Program-made: the position numbers and the translations under genes
The notes under the pieces: model-generated
Told to the model about the DNA's origin: nothing
Database searches by the model: none
Seen by the model: the letters and a program-made list of their open reading frames with translations, nothing else
Assembly (NCBI GenBank): GCA_932294295.1
Contig: OW028576.1
Coordinates: 26,419,227 to 26,483,226 of the forward strand
Origin: Alitta virens
Lineage: Eukaryota > Annelida > Polychaeta > Phyllodocida > Nereididae
DNA length: 64,000 bases
Direction: 5' to 3'
Shown here: positions 1 to 11,408 of the stretch, one piece after another
How the letters are laid out: each line of letters begins with the position of its first letter
Numbering within the stretch: position 1 is the stretch's first letter

Positions 1-1413
1 GTGTGTACAAATATTAACTTTTGTTAATTTGTTTTTATTTTCTGCATTATCCAACAATGTATATGTGTACTGTCTTGACTGCATGCTTAAACTGTATATG
101 TAGTTTCTTGTTGTTTTTTGAAAATTGTACATACAAATAAATATATTACATCTTATTTTACTTGAATTTGTTTGAAATGTGTATAGAAAATCGATGAACC
201 TTCTTCATTTTTTTCAATAACAATGTTCAATGATATGGTGTTATTGGCCTTCTTCCAAATGGCCATCAGTTAGAATCTCTACTCCCTTTAAAGTCAGGGT
301 GCTAATAAATATAAATTTTTTGTTATCACTGCTTAACCAGATGTATTCAATATGAGCTACATCACTCAGGCTTACTATTCCCCTAGCGGGCGCAGGCAGT
401 CATCACCCGTTATGTCACAATATATGATATTGTGCTCTGTGTTGTGACATTATCAACTTTTTTTATCTAAGGCTGCCTATGGCTACCAGGGGGAAAAAGA
501 GTGCTGCTGCTAAATCACAGATTAAACTGATCCTGCACTCTCATAATTAGCATATGCTTTGTTTGATGGGTGATTTTTTTAAGGCCTGAAATATGTCACC
601 AACAGTTGATTTTGAAATACTGAAGAGTAAATTAAAGCAGTATGGTATACAAGGACAAGCCCACAAGTGCTGAAACTGCGAAAATGTCTTCCCATGAAAC
701 TTAACAGAAAATAAGTCTTCAAATGAATTCTTACCAAATTGAACAGGCCCTGCCATGGCACTGTCATTCTTTCAAAAACTCTCATGTTTAAGCTAGAAAT
801 GTGAGCACAACACAGCTGCAGGCTGCTGAAGGATTATTTACCATAGCATATATAGATGGCTCTTTTCTTCTCTTTTTTTTCAACTGATACAAATAATTTA
901 CTTTGGCAAAGAAAACATAAAAATTGGGTTAATTCCCAATTGCTTCTGGTTCTTTTTGACAATTGTCAGATTATAATTAGATGAATAGTCTATTATTAAT
1001 ATATAAATTAGATCTAAATATTATATCACATTTTTTCCTCGATGCAATGCTTTTTATGCAATTTATTCTTGTATATGATGTTTGCCTAATGGACTGGACA
1101 AATTCACAGAAAAAAATCTATAACTGGCTTCAACAAAAACATAACATTTTACAGAATTCTAATTTTTGCTCCACCATACATTTGTTTTGTGCTGCAATTC
1201 ATGATGGTCTGTTCATATGACATCACTGTTATTTTTTTTGTACCAAAATAAGACAAAATAAATACATCAATCATAAAGAAAACTTAGGGACAACACAAAA
1301 TATACCATAGAACATCATCATAGCTTTAATTCTGAAGTCATCATCCCATAATGACAATAACAATGACAAAGCATTTATTAGCCCTATGGGGAGAGTCAGT
1401 TACAAAAAGAGGC
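1..1413. other. Gene-free AT-rich flank
   Basis: I see no gene here. Reading frames are short and show no recognisable domain on either strand. The only structure noticed is a weak inverted repeat around 410-455, where 'tgtcacaat' is mirrored by 'ttgtgaca'. The duplicated block that recurs near 44391 starts at its right edge. Confidence 0.6.
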
Positions 1414-1781
1414 AAGACCCCCTCTAAGACAATTATATGTTTCTCCCGAGGGGCCACCTTATAATTTTGACATATAATTTTGGAAATAACTTAAATTTGG
1501 ATTGGAGGAATGATGACATACATTTTTGAAATACATAACTATCATGATAAAATAGTGTCATTTGGCACAGTCGATGTAGCAATTTTTTATAAAGCAAACT
1601 TCATCGTAATAACAACTGTTTTCTAGGAACTGTAAACAGGGAAATACTAATTCATTTAGCTTTTAAATTTAAGATTTAACTCTATACATTTGTATTGCAT
1701 CACCCCACACCAGAACCTCAGGAGTTCCCATAATTTAGATGGGTTAATTTGCTCATCTCTCGCACCAAAGCTGAGAAACAG

Positions 1782-4570
1782 TATCCATTATTTATGACAA
1801 AATTCACCAAAAAATGCACAATTACACTTCAAGTATCAAATATGGCTAGCGAACTTCCCTTTCCTAATCTGACAGATTATAAACTAATTTTAACTTTAAA
1901 AACATCTACCATTAGAATCCATAACATCCTTAAACAAAATTAACTAGAGAACTTCATTAAAAACACAACTTTTCCGAGCTGTCAAACTGGAATAAACTGC
2001 AATTATTATAATGAAGAATCACTGAACACTCTGCTTAAAAATAGTAATTATGATCTGATTTTATTGCATTTGATAATTAGAAGTTCAGATAAACACAGTG
2101 CAGAATTACTGGCACTACTTGCACATTTTGAAAAAAAATTTTGACATAATAGCAATTACTGAAACCGGCACCACAAAATTCAAAACAGAGCAGCATTCTT
2201 TTCAAAAGTGTACAATCTCTATTACGATTTACCACAAAATAACCAAATTTGGAGGGACTGGAATTTTTATTAAGAATACTTATGCATGCCATGAAGGACA
2301 TGACCTGAAAATTATGAAAAATGAAATTGAAACTGAAAATGTCTGGATTTAAATTGATGATGGAAATGAAAAGCTAGTTGTAGCTGCATTAATAGACATC
2401 TAGGATGTCACTGAATTTACCGAATCTTTAGAAAATAAATTAGGAAATTGTATGATGAAAAGGTTAGATGTGTAATACGTGGAGATTTGGATATTGACAG
2501 ACTAAAAGTAGGAATGCACAACACAACTACTGACTTCTTTATTACATTAATCAGTAATGGTTTTATACCCCAGATTACACTACCGACAAGAATCACAGAA
2601 AACTCTATTACATGAGATTTCAGACCACCTTCCGAATTGTATAACTATAAAATATCAGAAGAAAAATCAACCTAAGTATGCAGCTGATCGACCCCTTATA
2701 ATCTATGGACCAAAAAACGAAGAAAAGTTTAAGCAAACCTTACAAAATGAAAACTGGGGCATAATATTCAAAATGAATGACCCTAATGTCACCCTACTTA
2801 TATTCCTCAAGAAATTCAAAAATGCCTTTGACTCTTGCTTTCCTCTGAAAAGAATATCAAGACAAAGAGCAAGAGATAAGAAATGGATAACAAGTGGATT
2901 GCTCAAAAGTATTAAATACAAAAACAAATTATACCGGACATATTTGAAACATCCAGATGATGTAAAGACAGATTTATAAACAGTACAGAAATATACTGAC
3001 TAAATGTCTGAGGAAAAGTGAATATAACTACTATGAGACCCTGATAAATGAAAAAAAAGAAACACTATTCTCTTTGGGAGATATTTAGACCTACAAAAAA
3101 TCCAGAAATATAATAAAAGTAGAAGATGAACACCAAGTATATATAACAAATGAACGAGAAATTGCAGAACAATTTAACAACTACTTTACATCCATTGCTA
3201 CAAGACTCACTGAGCATTGCTTGGTCATGATAATTTCAAAAAGTAACCAGAAAATCCAAATTCGAGTACCATGTTCATTACTCCTACAAATCCACATGAA
3301 ATTAATAACATTATAAAACAGCTAAAGATAAATAAATCTCCTGGTGCAGACAATGCGCACCCTAAAAATATAAAAGGAAATACTGCTGTAATATCACCTT
3401 TACTGAACCACTTAGTGTTCATAACCGGAGAGTACCCCGAATAATTAAAAAAGGCAAAAGTTATACCAGTATACAAAAAGGATGATCCCACTAATTTGAC
3501 AAATTATCGACCAATAAGCCTTCTATCTTGCATCAATAAAATCTTAGAAAAACTAATCCACACAAGAACCTGAAATTTTATAAAGAAACACAATTTATTA
3601 TATCCGTACCAATTTGGGTTCAGAGAAAATTATTCTTGCAAACTGGCTCTAACTGAAATTGTTGATAAACTAAGAAAGTATATTGATGAAAACTTCTACA
3701 CATTAGTAATATTCATTGATCTAACTAAGGCTTTTGGCTTAGTAAATCATTCGATACTACTTCATAAATTGGAGCATTATGGTATCCGAGGAGCCAGCAA
3801 TAGACTATTTGACAAATGGTTTAAAAGCAACAAGTTATTATTGAATCACTCCAAAACACAATTTAGTGTGTTAGTAAAATTGTACCTAATTACTTAAACA
3901 ATATCAAAGTAAATGACATGGTAATAAAAAGATCTCCCCAAGTTAAATATCTTGGAATAATACCAGACAACAAGTTACAATGGAAACAACATATAATAAA
4001 AATAGAAAGAGACTTGGTAAAAAATTACAAATTCTTTCAAAATAATTAAAAACCTTGTACTTGAATCTGAAAAACAAAAACTTTATTTTGCGTATGTTCA
4101 CTCAAAAATAAAATATGGAATCCAAGTCTATGGTACAGCTGCAATTAAAATCGCATATAATGAGACTCCAAATATTACAAAATAAAGCAGTACAAATTCT
4201 GTATAGATTTACGGATGTCAACAAAAGAAATATAATTTAAATATAATATTATGATGGTAAAAGATATGTACAAGGCTAGCATGATTAAATTTGTGGTCAA
4301 AGTGATAAAAAACCTTGTTCCTCCTATTTCTTAAATTATTATATATTTAATGCCTGGCCCAGAAGAGTCACTAGACAAAATAACAAACTATTCATAAGCA
4401 GAGTAAAGACAGAGCAAGCCAAAAAAAAACAGCAGTTTCTGAAACCGCGATACTATGGAATAATTTTCAGCAACAAAACAATTATCATTTCAAGACATTA
4501 AAAGCATTACACAAAAGCATCAAAAAATACTTCCTCAGTGGTAACATACCTGTTATAAATGGATATTTTG
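1782..4570 (+). mobile_element. CR1/Jockey-like LINE, degenerate
   Basis: A non-LTR retrotransposon interrupts duplication unit 1; unit 2 passes straight through the corresponding site. It contains an apurinic-type endonuclease region (DIIAITET near 2145-2170) followed by a reverse transcriptase region (NYRPISLLS near 3505, FIDLTKAF near 3712-3740, LEHYGIRG near 3770). Several stops interrupt the frame. The palm segment that should hold the YxDD active site is missing between about 3830 and 3850, so this copy is internally deleted and immobile. Borders are approximate and no clear target duplication or poly-A tail was identified. Confidence 0.8.
2098..3990 (+). pseudogene. LINE ORF2 remnant (endonuclease and reverse transcriptase)
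   Basis: The fragments 2098-2352 and 2557-2979 carry the endonuclease part and linker. The RT part reads from about 3180 to 3830 with several stop codons. Motifs visible are SPGADN (3340), VIPVYKKDDP (3460-3490), NYRPISLLS, FGFRENYSC and FIDLTKAF. Downstream, QVKYLGI (3940-3960) is typical of the post-RT thumb. The catalytic YxDD box is deleted. The motif set fits CR1/Jockey/L2-type LINEs better than L1, but the clade was not tested. Confidence 0.75.
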
Positions 4571-4977
4571 TTTTATTTACAAACGAAGGGGGCCTATAAA
4601 TTCAGGCCTGGGAATTACTGGCTTAAACTCTATAGTTCCAATGTGAATATTATAATTATCTAAACCTTGATTTCCATGTTTATTTCTTAATAACCGATTT
4701 GATTATTTCCTTTTAAATATGCTAATCTTGACATGTCACTAGAATAAGGGGGATAAGAAACAAAACATATGAAAGGAATTGTATTTCCCTATCTTTCTTG
4801 CTGTGTTTGAAAGAGATCCTAGTTCAAATGACTTGTTCCTGCAATTACTTTCATCATCTCCATTATTTCATATAATTAAAAAGTAACCTAAATTAAAGAA
4901 ATGCTATTCTAGTATTTTCTGTTTGATTACTGGTAATTTAAAAGTGAGCATTGATGAGGTATCATGGAAGTAATAAT

Positions 4978-5440
4978 TTAGAGATCTTGCATCAGAGAGT
5001 GCCTCCAGCCAAATGAGCTCCCTGCCACCAGGGGCAGCACCTGCTGGCTTTTCATTGGTTAGCCTGGTCAGGTGACCAGTGGTCATGTGACCAGGGGAGC
5101 ATAAATACCCCAGCCCACTGGTGTTCTGAGCCAGACCTGTCTAGAGTGACACAGCTACCTGTGTAAGATCCTCTGTTTGGCCCCAGACTTGCTAGAGTCA
5201 TACAGCTTCCTGTATAATACTCTGTCTGAGCAGATCCATCTAGTCATTCACTAGAACTTATAGTCAGCCACCTGACTGCCCCAGCATAGGACATGTTGTA
5301 GTAGATCTTAGCACTGTTGAAGTCAGACACCTGGCTGCCCAAGCATAGGTCATGCTGTAGTGGGCACCACTGTACTTTTATACTTGATGTGTGTTAATAA
5401 ATGTATAAACTCAATGACTGAGTTGCTCAGAACCACTACA
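4978..5440 (+). repeat. 5' LTR of outer Gypsy element
   Basis: The sequence starts tt(a)gagat and ends ctaca, and is followed directly by a primer-binding site. It aligns with 24467-24933: 'gagctccctgccaccagggg', 'gtgaccagtggtcatgtgac' and 'ctgtgtaagatcctctgttt' all recur there. The opening TG has lost its G. A TATA-like 'gcataaatacc' lies at 5099-5109. The two LTRs differ by several indels, so the insertion is old. Confidence 0.85.
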
Positions 5441-5443
5441 GAT

Positions 5444-5461
5444 TTGGTGCCCGATGTGGGA
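5444..5461 (+). other. Primer-binding site of outer Gypsy element
   Basis: TTGGTGCCCGATGTGGGA starts three bases after the 5' LTR and has the TGG start expected of a tRNA-primed minus-strand site. The tRNA was not identified. Confidence 0.6.
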
Positions 5462-6228
5462 CCCTAGCCTCTGATTAGCTACCTTCTAACAATTGTACTT
5501 TGTCAATACACTTCTGTGCTTTTCAGTGCAGAAAAACCAGAATAAGTGTTTGTACTTCGTCAGTACAGCCTTTATTTTCAGAAGCCAACTGCTGATATAT
5601 TGCACTTTGGCAGTGCAAATGTGTACTTAGTCAGTACAAGAAAAGCAGAACTGTACTTTTTCAGTACAAACAAATGCTAAGTCAGCACAAATAGTCAGTG
5701 ACACAACATGACTTATCTGCACAAACTTTTGGGAGCACCCCCTATATGACCTTGAGATCAAGGACTGTAGGCCGTCCTACAGAAGCCTCAAATGTGCCTA
5801 GAAACTTAAGAGACTCTCTGTGAAGGCCTGAAGATTTCCAGAGGACGCCTGCAAGACTTTTTCCAATGAGCCATGGGTCAAAATCTTCCTAAGAAGGGAT
5901 CAGGGAACTGGATCAAGATGAAAGACACAGGCAGATAGGACCTAGTTCATTAACTCCAGCTAAACTCCAGCCCAGCACACATAGTTAGGTACCAGCATCC
6001 TGGGCTCCTTTCTCAGTCAGACAGGACTCAGGCAGACAGGACTCTGTTGCTAGTTACTGGCACCCTGGATCTACATCAGACCTATTTCACAGATGGCAGA
6101 ATAGACCTCTGCTACCAGAGAGACCAACAGACCATGACTTCATTAGACATGAGTCAAGAGAGCCCCAAGACTGGGATGTATACAGACACCAGCTCATTAG
6201 ACAGTCACTGACTGACTGGCCATTACCC
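5462..6228 (+). other. Untranslated leader of outer Gypsy element
   Basis: This is a non-coding leader between the primer-binding site and gag. It contains dispersed copies of a short motif, 'gtacttngtcagtaca' and variants, between about 5515 and 5690, forming an irregular tandem array. No conserved frame is present. Confidence 0.55.
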
Positions 6229-7140
6229 ATGCACCATGTCCATGCACCTGTTGTCAGGCCATATCTAGGTCTTGATGCCCATGCCTCTGCAGATAATAGG
6301 TCATATAGCTACCCAATTCATGGTCCGTCTAATATACACAGACCAATGTCTCCCATTTCTGGAGGTCAAAAGGTCAGACGGAGGCCCATAAAAGAAGTGT
6401 TGCCCCCATCCTTTAATGGGAAGTCTAACTAATTGCTGAGTTTGTAGAAGACTTTACCAGGGTAGCTGACTATAATAGCTGGGATAGTGAAAACAGGAAA
6501 TTCCATTTGTGAATAATATAGTGGGAAAACAATGCCCACTCCTGCAACTTTTGAAGATCTTTTGCATAAACTGCTGTCAGTTTCTAATAATGAGAGATCT
6601 TTGGAGACTTACAGGGATCAATTAGCCGTGATCAAGAGAGATCAATCCATAGATCTTGAGACCTTTGGTCATTACCTGTATGATCTTGTAAGAAAGGCCC
6701 ATCCTCAGGCTGTACCTGATGAGCAGGAAAGAATAGCCAGAGATCGCTTCCTGGAGACAGCTGGATCCCACAATATTTTTGCGTGGCTGAAAGCTAACAA
6801 GCCTACGTAGAACTGTGCAGGGCGCCATTGACCTGGCTATACAGTTTCAGCAGGCTACTGCAGTTAACTGCACCAAGAAATCAAAAGGGGATGCTGCACA
6901 AGGTGAACTCTCACTTACCAACCTGTTAATATCACAAGAGGTAGGCCTGGCCACGCAGGTTGCTGCAATTGATAATCCCCAGGGCCCTGCATTGTCTGCA
7001 GACAGCTCTGTTCACCAGCAGCTGAAGACTTTAGCTGACCAGGTCAAAGCCCTCACAGAGCAGCTTCGATTCTGGCCCATGGGCAAGAACCCTCTAGGTG
7101 TTTTGGCTGTAACCAGCCAGGGCATTTAAAGTGAAATTGT
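6229..7140 (+). pseudogene. Gag of outer Gypsy element, broken
   Basis: Gag forms the particle shell and binds element RNA. The frame is broken into 6229-6432, 6532-6810 and 6815-7129 by stops and shifts. LPPSFNGKS near 6405-6428 resembles the start of a retroelement capsid, and 6532-6810 is helical and charged as in capsid domains. At 7098-7140 a different frame gives a CCHC zinc knuckle (CFGCNQPGHLK, stop, NC) with one stop inside it. The protease follows directly. Confidence 0.7.
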
Positions 7141-7180
7141 CCAAACAATTCACAGCCCAAGCCTTTTAAACTAAAAACTG

Positions 7181-7944
7181 TTGTCTGGAAGGGAGGATGA
7201 ATGTTGGCCAGGTTTTCAACTGGGGCAGTTTTGGCCAGTTGCTACAGTCTTAGACCAGCATGTCGCGTGGTATTTGACTGTTTATTTTGGGTCAAAAGCA
7301 GCAAACCTGCTAGTTGATTCTGGTGCTCAAGTCACCATGATGAGTAAAGCCATGTATGACCGGCTAGCCCCTAGTTATCGTCCTCATTTGACTCCTATGA
7401 AATGGCCGATGAACACGGCCAATGCAGGTCAAATTACCACTGATGGGAATGCTACATTTGTCATAGAGTTAGCTAGATGTAGATTTACAGCTGTAGTGCA
7501 GACATTATTGTAGCTGACATGGGTGGCCTTCCAGGAGTCTTTGATATCTACTTTTTAGTTAAACATGATGCTATTCTCCACTGTAGGACTGGATCCCTGG
7601 AAATTGGTCATGGGAGATGCCCAGATGAAGGTGGACAGGTGGCCCTCACGGAAGCCACAACTCTGTTGCCTGGGCATGTAAGGTGGGGAAATAGCACAGG
7701 ATTTTATGATGTAATTGAACCTATTACAGAAGTCCGCAACATGGAGGGCATTTTGCTGCCCAAGTATGTGATAAACAGGTCATGTGAGTCCCTCCCACTA
7801 GAGCTCACCACTGTGAGTGGGAGTGTTAGGACTTTGGCTAAAGGACTTATGCTGGCCCATTTGGATCCAGTAGACATGGTCCATGACAAGCCTGTTAATT
7901 CATCATCCATATTTGCATGCTCAGTGGATCCTGGCCCTTGTTAG
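7181..7944 (+). pseudogene. Retropepsin-like protease of outer Gypsy element
   Basis: The frame 7181-7513 contains LLVDSGAQVTMMS (about 7306-7344), the catalytic D-S-G loop of a retroviral-type aspartic protease. A stop at 7511-7513 separates it from 7519-7944, which reads through the rest of the protease and the linker towards reverse transcriptase. It would cleave Gag-Pol in the particle. The break makes this copy non-functional. Confidence 0.75.
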
Positions 7945-7947
7945 GAG

Positions 7948-9260
7948 TTGCTTGAGCACTTACAGCCATTAATAGATGGGGCAGTTGATTTATCCAACAC
8001 TAAGAAGCAGATAGTAAGCAAACTCTTGCTTGAATATGAACACTGCTTTGAGGGTGAAAAGTATGGACAGTCAAACACAGAATTAATACAGGAGACCAAG
8101 CTCCAATCAATGTGCCACCTCAGAGGTTGGCCTGGGCCCAGCGATGTGCACTTGGGGAGAAGGTGGACAAGATGCCGGCTGGGGGTTTATTGAGCCCAGT
8201 GACAGCCCATGGTCCTCTCCACCAGTGCTGGTGAAGAAGAAGGAAGCTATCATTTCTGTGTTGACTAAAGGAAATTAAATGGCGTCTGCCGCCGTGATGC
8301 ATATCCACTCCCACGGATTGATGACTGCCTTGATAGTTTGGCTGGAGCAAAATGATTCTGCACCCTTGATCTTTCATCAGGGTATTGGCAGGTTGCCATG
8401 GATGAGGCAGGAAAAGCAAAGACTGCTTTTACCACTCCCAGAGGTCACTGCCAGTTCAAGGTCATGCCATGTGGGGTCACAAACGGACCTGCTACATTGG
8501 AGCGACTCATGGAGTTGGTTTTACGTGGTATGAACACTGAACAGTGCCTCTGCTACATGGATGATGTAATAGTCTGTGGCCAGACTTTTGAAGCTACCAT
8601 AGCCCACTTGAAAGAAGACTTTGACACACTGGGTGCTGAAGGCCTGCACTTAAAACCTAGCAAGTGTGAGCTATTTAGAACAGAAGTGGCTTTCTTAGGT
8701 CATGTGGTGGGTAAGCAAGGAGTGCGGCCTGATCCCAGGAAAATTGAAGTAATTTTCAAGTGGCCCCCACCTGTGGATGTGCATGAACTCAGAAGCTTTA
8801 TTGGCTTTGCATCCTACTACAGGAAATATGTGCCAGCTTCTCAGAAGTAGCTGCACCTCTAAATGCACTGACACAGAAAGAGACAATTGGAACTCTGATT
8901 GCCAGAGTGCATTTGAAACACTGAAATAGGCTCTCGTCTCTGCTCCAGTGTTTGCACTACCAAGAGAGGGTTGTCAGGTGATACTGGACACTGAAAAGGT
9001 ATTGCTCTACATACAAGGAGCTCTTGGCAATAGTCAAAATGGCTAAAATGTTTCGGCCACTTATATGGTCAGCCCAACGTCATCGTGAGGACTGACCAGA
9101 AAGCCCTTGTCTGGTTGCAACATTTCAATAATGTGGAAGGTTTGCTGGCCTATTGGATGGCTGCTCTCATGGAATATGACTTCAAGATAGAGCACAGGGA
9201 AGGCAAGGAACACATCAATGCAGATGGATGCTCTGGCATCACAGTCAGATCCTGATGAAG
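7948..9260 (+). pseudogene. Reverse transcriptase / RNase H of outer Gypsy element
   Basis: The palm carries CYMDDVIVCG (8551-8580), whose Y-x-D-D binds the catalytic metals. The downstream LKPSKCELF, FLGHVVGKQG and FIGFASYYRKY blocks (8650-8835) are diagnostic of Ty3/Gypsy reverse transcriptase. The fingers region (8200-8400) is split over frames 8279-8533 and 8398-8850. After the stop at 8848-8850 an RNase H region can be followed in pieces to about 9260, with many stops. The copy is degenerate. Confidence 0.85.
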
Positions 9261-9585
9261 CTCATGAAACACCTGTTTGTGCACAGATTAAGGCCTGGAA
9301 CATCAGGCATGGCTTTGACAGTCACAAGTATGCACAAGTTGACATGCTACTGCAGTGCCACCACTAGGCAGAAGGCAGAACCTCAGTCACCTGAGTGATC
9401 CAACTGGCTCTGACAGCCAAATAGGAGTGCCCCCAAGGTCTCTGTGATCCATGTCTGCAGTCAGCTCAAACAGAAGACAATGACCTCAGACAGGTCAGGG
9501 AGTGGCTTAAGAAAGGTGAAAGACCTCCATTCAATACAATCACTCTTGCAGGGCCTCAGCTAAAAATTATCTGAGGTCAGTTTAA

Positions 9586-10629
9586 TTGTCTCCAACCGAG
9601 CAATGGAAAAATTGCGCGCACTTGCAAAATACCCAATGGAGAAGCTCAGGAGGCAATTTTTTGAATTTCTCCACTCCTCACAACTCGGAGGTCACATGGG
9701 TATCAACAAAACCATTGCTAAAGTCAGGAGTCGTTTTTACTGGCCTGGGTATAGGGATGACATTTTCAGGTGGTGTCATTGGTGTGATCCATGTCAAAAA
9801 TGCAAAGTCAGCACCCAAAGTCTGCAGCAGACGCCAGTGGGGAATCCCCTAGAGCATGTCGTCATCGACATATTAGGCCCTCTCCCTGAAACTGAAGCTG
9901 GCAAAAAGTACATAATGGTCATTGTAGACTACTTTACAAAATGGACTGAGGCTTATGCTTTGCCAGACAAGAAGTCTATGACTGTTGCTGATGCACTTGT
10001 TCATTGTGCGATTTGGCTGTCCTCTGCAATTGCACTCAGACCAAGTTCCTTGTTTTGAAGCAGAACTTTTTAAAGACCTCTGTAAAACGCTAGGCATAGG
10101 CAAGCCCAGAACAACTCCCTATCACCCCCAGTTGGATGGTATGGTAGAGAGATTCAATAGGTCTTTACAAGACATGCTAGCTAAATTAGTTGATGAGGAC
10201 AAATCTAATTGGGATGATCTCCTTCCATATGTAATGTGTGCTTATAGATCCTACCCCCATGAATCAACAGGTATAACACCCAACCGGATGATGTTAGGTC
10301 GAGAATCCGACCTTTCTGTTGACCTTGTGTTTGGCTGTGATGTCCCGGATGAGAGGTCCTGCCCAGTGGAGCATGTGGAATGGGTGAGAGATGCATTGGC
10401 GACCTCACATGATTTGGCTAGGCAAGAAAGAGAAGCCAGACATTACAACAAGCTGTCAGGTGATCCTGTCTACAAAATTGGGGGTACTTTTATTTTACCT
10501 ATAGCCAACAGAAAGGTAGGCCTTAAATTTCTGGGGCCTTACAAGGTGATAAGACAGGTTAATGAAGTCTCCTATGAGATTGAAGCCCATGGATCAGGGA
10601 AGAGAAAGACTGTGTATGTCAAAAGCTGA
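9586..10629 (+). pseudogene. Integrase of outer Gypsy element
   Basis: Two overlapping frames, 9603-10058 and 9985-10629, together cover a Gypsy integrase. The N-terminal HHCC zinc site is present (GGHMG and CDPCQKCK, about 9688-9810). The rve core has its first Asp in VVIDILGPLP (about 9860-9890), its second in LHSDQ (about 10033) and the Glu in MVERFN (10141-10158). A GPY/F module follows (FLGPYKVIRQV, about 10528-10560). The frame change near 10000-10050 separates the first and second catalytic Asp. The 10629 stop ends a 3' part that is otherwise open. Confidence 0.88.
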
Positions 10630-11262
10630 CTATTATTGTGTAGTGTGATTATGCATGATTGCATAATAGGAACGTGACCGGCTCACTTGTTGAACACCCC
10701 AACCAGCCCCACCCTTGCAGAGGTTGCTAAAAACTTGTCCTAAAAGTTGAACTCTTGCATTAATCTTATGATCAAGTCGGGTAAAAGATGTAAGTATTGT
10801 GAAAATGCTCAAAGTTTGTTTGTGTCATATAGAGTTAGATAAACAGCTAGAATAAACAAAACCATTTTGCTGCTTAAATAACCACCTAAAATGCACTTTT
10901 CAGTTTATAAATCTTATGCCCTTAATAATTTTATGATGCTTAGCCAGCATCTGCAATTACATAACAGGTGAGTCGAAAACAAGACAGACATTTACGGTCT
11001 AATAAACCCATCTATTGTTTATGACTCTCCTTGAGTGTCTCAAAGGGCTAGCTCACTTTGAGGACAGGAGGGGTTATGTGAGTTAATATGTCATAGGATG
11101 CTGGTGGCTGATCGGCATCCCTGTGATGTATGACAGACTTGGGGTGGTCAAGCGGAACGGGGAATTAAGTGACATCAGCCCCAGGGGTGGTTACAGGGAA
11201 TCATGTAACCAATCAAATTGGTCATATTTTGATTGACCCTAGATGGAGCTCAGCTTGACCAA
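10630..11262. other. Non-coding segment between integrase and ISL2EU
   Basis: No coding frame is visible. A purine-rich run (gaggacaggagggg, 11060-11073) is followed by TGTGAG at 11077, which looks like a polypurine tract meeting an LTR start. The LTR-like sequence 11077-11262 may continue after the ISL2EU insertion at 16857-17513, giving a TG...CA unit of about 840 bp. That would be the split 5' LTR of the second Gypsy element. This is an inference; no second copy of this LTR was found. Confidence 0.35.
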
Positions 11263-11314
11263 TGAGGTTGTCACGCGAAATTTCCGCGGGGAGGCGCTGC
11301 GACCGATCCTACCG
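11263..11314 (+). repeat. Left terminal inverted repeat of ISL2EU
   Basis: It reads from gaggttgtcacgcg to gcgaccgatcctaccg. The reverse complement of the right end reads gaggttctgccttg to actagcgatcctaccg, with the core aaa(t)ttccccc/gaggcg in between. Both ends share GAGGTT and CGATCCTACCG. Confidence 0.8.
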
Positions 11315-11408
11315 TGCGCATTATCGCTCGATTGTAGAACGTATGTAAACAAGCTTGTGTAGCTGAAGTGTTGTGTTCGTTTTTTCAAGTAACCTTTGAC
11401 CAAACACA

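Noticed and set aside
547..785. Two overlapping minus-strand frames of about 69 codons
   Set aside because: No domain, no splice or promoter context, and typical length for chance frames in AT-rich DNA.
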